Positions 61,591-64,000 of a stretch of 64,000 nt of DNA are shown here, piece by piece (the stretch's first letter is position 1; each line of letters opens with the position of its first letter). Both the position numbers and the translations under genes were made by a program. This stretch comes from Lachnospiraceae bacterium (GTDB lineage Bacteria; Bacillota; Clostridia; Lachnospirales; Lachnospiraceae), in NCBI GenBank assembly GCA_015056945.1, contig SVFH01000007.1:1-64000 (forward strand), read 5' to 3'. The notes beneath the pieces are model-generated. The model saw nothing but the letters and a program-made list of their open reading frames with translations, had not been told where the DNA came from and made no database searches.

Positions 61591-64000
61591 CACATAAGCC
61601 TCCCTTCCGCAAACTTAAGATAACGACTCTCAAACGTAGTATTTTTCATGTATTCCATCACATACTGAAGAATTGCCTGACGAACAGCAATTACAATGCT
61701 TTCATTTTCAACGCCAAACTTATTCTTAATTCGTTTATCTACATTTTGGATACTGTCCGCTGGTTCTGTGCTATTATTTAGATATTCTGATAAACTTTTC
61801 CCATCAAATAAAGTATATGCCAATCCGCATCTTTCTTTTTGTGTCAGTTTTTCTCCCCAAAGTACTTTTCCCAGTTTATCCTTTACCCTTATCGAATATG
61901 GTAAGCTATCAATCCAATTTTGAATCTGCTCTACCTCTTCCTTTTTCAACTCCACACCGTCACGAACATTAAACAACTTTGCAAAATATGTATCTGTCGG
62001 CTGATTTACCCTTGGCAGTTCATAGGATACCTTCTGAGGTTTATAATCACTTTCAAATTTCTCAAACTGGCATAATACAGCTTCTACCCAGTCATTTTGA
62101 TAAACCGCAGCTACACCACGAGGAAGTTTCGCCAATTCATTGATTTGCTCGTCGTTCAATGCTGCTGCTTTTCCCACTAGTAATCTATCCTCTGCGTCCG
62201 GAAGTCTGAGAATAATTTTAGTGTTGGTATTTCTGATTACTGCTTCATCCAGTAATCCTGGAGCTTGATCTGCAATAATAAACCCTTCACCGTATGTACG
62301 CATTTCTGCGATAGAATTGGTCAGCATTTCCACAGACTTACCTTGTAAGTTTGCACTATCCTGTCCCTGTCCAAAAGAAGTCCTTCTCAAAAGATTATGT
62401 GCCTCTTCTATAACTGTCACATGTTGCAGATCCTCATTCATTCCAGAAAAACTCATATGATACTCTTGAAGTTTCATTATCAGAAGTCCCATCAACAATG
62501 CTTTAGTTTCTGTCGAGCCCACTCTGCTTATATCAACAATAACATTCTGTTCAAACAAATCTTCATTTGAAAGCTCCTCACTGCCTGAAGCACATAACAC
62601 AAGACCATTAATACCATTTGTTAAAGATTTTACTCTTGTAACTAATGCACCCGAATAATCGCTTTGCGTATTCTTTGAATATAATGAATTATTCATAACC
62701 TCCGGTAAAGTTGTCAGCAAATCAACAAACGTCGGAAACTTGATTGGATGGCATTCACTAGTATATAAATTCCAGCCTTTATTAATATATGCCTTTTCAA
62801 TCGCATCCTTTAGCACCGCAGGCATAGCTGCATACATAGGCCAACAAGCATTTAAAATCTCTATCAAACGGTCTATATGTTCCAATACATGAATAGGTTT
62901 CTCCACCCCTTCACCTGTAGGAAATGAAAATGGGTTTATACGAAGGAGTTCTGATATCTTCGGATTCGTACCATATGTTTGGCAATAACCACCAAGTGCA
63001 AGCCTATATTCACCCTTTGCAGGCTCAATAACCATTACCTTTTTATCCAGTTCTAACAAACCACTTAATATCTGATATACCGTATTCGATTTACCTGTTC
63101 CTGTAGAACCAGTTATAAATACATGAGAAGTTAAGCTATTTACATCTAGTTTTACTCTCTGCTTCTCTGCACGATACATATGCACCACATTTCCAACATC
63201 AAGAATCGTTTCATTCTCATCGTCAGAAACATTTGATACATTACCTTTTACCCCCGACACAGAAAACTTCTGTGTTTCTCGTCCAAATGAAACGCTTTCA
63301 ATCACAGGAAAACCAGCAACTGATTTCCTCGGGAAATTCAATGCTCTTACTAATTCCTTACCGGATACTAAAGTATGTAAGCTTGTATTTGCCGGAAGCA
63401 TCATTAAATCCGGATTTTTTCCACAGGCTTCTCTATTTAGCACAAACTGAGGATGCTGAATTCTCTTTAATGTTTCCAAAATAACAGCTGCCGCATCCTT
63501 TCTTTTTGTACCATGCCAAAAATTAATTGCAGATTGAGATAAGTATGATTGTTCACCTTGTGTTAAAGCAAGATACATCGTTGCAACGTTATTAGTAATA
63601 ACTGAATTTTTAGAAACTGCATACGCTGCAAATTTCCACATACCCAAAGCAGAACACTCTTCTAAGCGTTTGTTTTTTTCTTCCAATAATTCAAGACTAT
63701 GCTTTACGGCATAATTGGTACAAGTTCTTGTTTCTCCTTTACTATTACCTACAGTAGTATTATAAGTTGCTGTCTTTCCAAAATTTTCACCAAAACTTAC
63801 ACCTGCATGAACAACACCTACTCCTACGCCTATGCTGCCGTTAATACTCTTTCCCAAAGAACTTCCTGCACCAATTGTAGTATTTTCCAATTCCGAATAT
63901 GTTTCCTGCCATGAAGCATATGGAGCCAAGCTATTATACATGTCATAAAGCTGGTTCTTCTGCATAGCAATATCATCTGATGGACTCGCCAAAAGAATCA
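61590..64000 (-). CDS. HerA-like (DUF87) P-loop ATPase, N-terminus cut by the window edge
   Basis: At least 800 residues are visible; the frame is still open at the edge, so the true start is probably outside. The N-terminal 280 residues are not recognised and include a Gly-rich GAGSSLGKSINGSIGVGVGV stretch. The ATPase core has Walker A GSTGTGKSN, the following VIEPAKGEYR, Walker B VTVIEEAHNLL and the sensor region ADQAPGLLDEAVIRNTNTKI, typical of HerA/FtsK-type ring ATPases. The C-terminal 150 residues are helical. The stop overlaps the toxin start by one base (TGATG). It may drive transfer or loading of the toxin, or act on DNA; the sequence does not decide. Confidence 0.85.
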   Translation of the reverse strand, partial: ILLASPSDDIAMQKNQLYDMYNSLAPYASWQETYSELENTTIGAGSSLGKSINGSIGVGVGVVHAGVSFGENFGKTATYNTTVGNSKGETRTCTNYAVKHSLELLEEKNKRLEECSALGMWKFAAYAVSKNSVITNNVATMYLALTQGEQSYLSQSAINFWHGTKRKDAAAVILETLKRIQHPQFVLNREACGKNPDLMMLPANTSLHTLVSGKELVRALNFPRKSVAGFPVIESVSFGRETQKFSVSGVKGNVSNVSDDENETILDVGNVVHMYRAEKQRVKLDVNSLTSHVFITGSTGTGKSNTVYQILSGLLELDKKVMVIEPAKGEYRLALGGYCQTYGTNPKISELLRINPFSFPTGEGVEKPIHVLEHIDRLIEILNACWPMYAAMPAVLKDAIEKAYINKGWNLYTSECHPIKFPTFVDLLTTLPEVMNNSLYSKNTQSDYSGALVTRVKSLTNGINGLVLCASGSEELSNEDLFEQNVIVDISRVGSTETKALLMGLLIMKLQEYHMSFSGMNEDLQHVTVIEEAHNLLRRTSFGQGQDSANLQGKSVEMLTNSIAEMRTYGEGFIIADQAPGLLDEAVIRNTNTKIILRLPDAEDRLLVGKAAALNDEQINELAKLPRGVAAVYQNDWVEAVLCQFEKFESDYKPQKVSYELPRVNQPTDTYFAKLFNVRDGVELKKEEVEQIQNWIDSLPYSIRVKDKLGKVLWGEKLTQKERCGLAYTLFDGKSLSEYLNNSTEPADSIQNVDKRIKNKFGVENESIVIAVRQAILQYVMEYMKNTTFESRYLKFAEGRLM

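Larger units (their letters stand above)
42430..64000. mobile_element. Left part of an integrative mobile element next to uvrB
   Basis: From just upstream of uvrB to the window edge the genes change to mobile-element types: two tyrosine recombinases, an excisionase-like gene, a serine recombinase, SSB, YqaJ nuclease, Rad52-like annealase, DUF932, DUF5688, a relaxase-like protein, an RHH protein, a toxin-immunity operon and a long surface protein. The integrases lie at the uvrB-proximal end, as expected at an element end. No conjugation ATPase, coupling protein or complete relaxase lies in the window, so ICE, mobilisable element or defective element cannot be told apart. The right end and attachment repeats are not visible. 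Confidence 0.8.

Overview
The window looks like the chromosome of a motile, low-GC member of the Clostridia, most likely a Lachnospiraceae species. This rests on the order and sequence of the ribosomal and RNA polymerase genes, the mbl-flgF-flgG block, the yvyF/comF pair and the cdaA-cdaR-glmM operon. No rRNA or tRNA gene is visible. Almost every gene lies on the minus strand. The exceptions are a small HTH regulator and a FliD-like gene near 23-25 kb.

Region 1 (1-17.7 kb) is translation and transcription machinery. In transcription order it holds rpmG-secE-nusG-rplK-rplA, a CapA-type membrane-anchored gene, rplJ-rplL behind an L10 leader, rpoB-rpoC, rpsL-rpsG-fusA, and tuf. Good sigma-A promoters can be read directly for rpmG, rplJ, rpoB, rpsL and tuf. 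The rpoB promoter lies inside the rplL terminator hairpin. A GTGGGAGC...ACCAC element precedes both rplK and rplA.

Region 2 (17.7-42.4 kb) is core chromosome with a few accessory genes. It has an intergenic 72-bp repeat, a 1713-residue secreted BspA/Ig-like surface protein with a divergent HTH gene and a 19-bp palindrome between them, a FliD-like protein, HPr, the c-di-AMP/cell-wall operon glmM-cdaR-cdaA, two unrecognised membrane proteins, yvyF, comF, recD2, flgJ-like, flgG, flgF, mbl, and uvrB-uvrA.

Region 3 (about 42.4 kb to the right edge) is the left part of an integrative mobile element that abuts the 5' side of uvrB. Its far end is outside the window. It has two overlapping tyrosine recombinases with an excisionase-like gene and a 649-residue protein of unknown role, under a promoter bracketed by inverted GTCCGNCAAA motifs. 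Next come an unrecognised two-gene module (527 and 151 residues), a serine recombinase, and a homologous-recombination operon (YqaJ nuclease, SSB, Rad52-like annealase, DUF5688 and small proteins). These are followed by a DUF932 gene, a small HTH/relaxase-like/RHH operon and a secreted beta-helix protein with a very long acidic linker.

The most interesting block is at the right edge: a tightly overlapping operon of a HerA-like ATPase (cut by the edge), an LHH-type HNH nuclease toxin behind eight exact-period 16-residue acidic repeats, and a SUKH (SMI1/KNR4) immunity protein. I read it as a mobile-element-borne toxin-immunity system with its own ATPase. The relaxase-like protein next door keeps the family framework but has lost the H-x-H metal ligands. 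All family assignments come from reading motifs and recalled family features; no database search was run.
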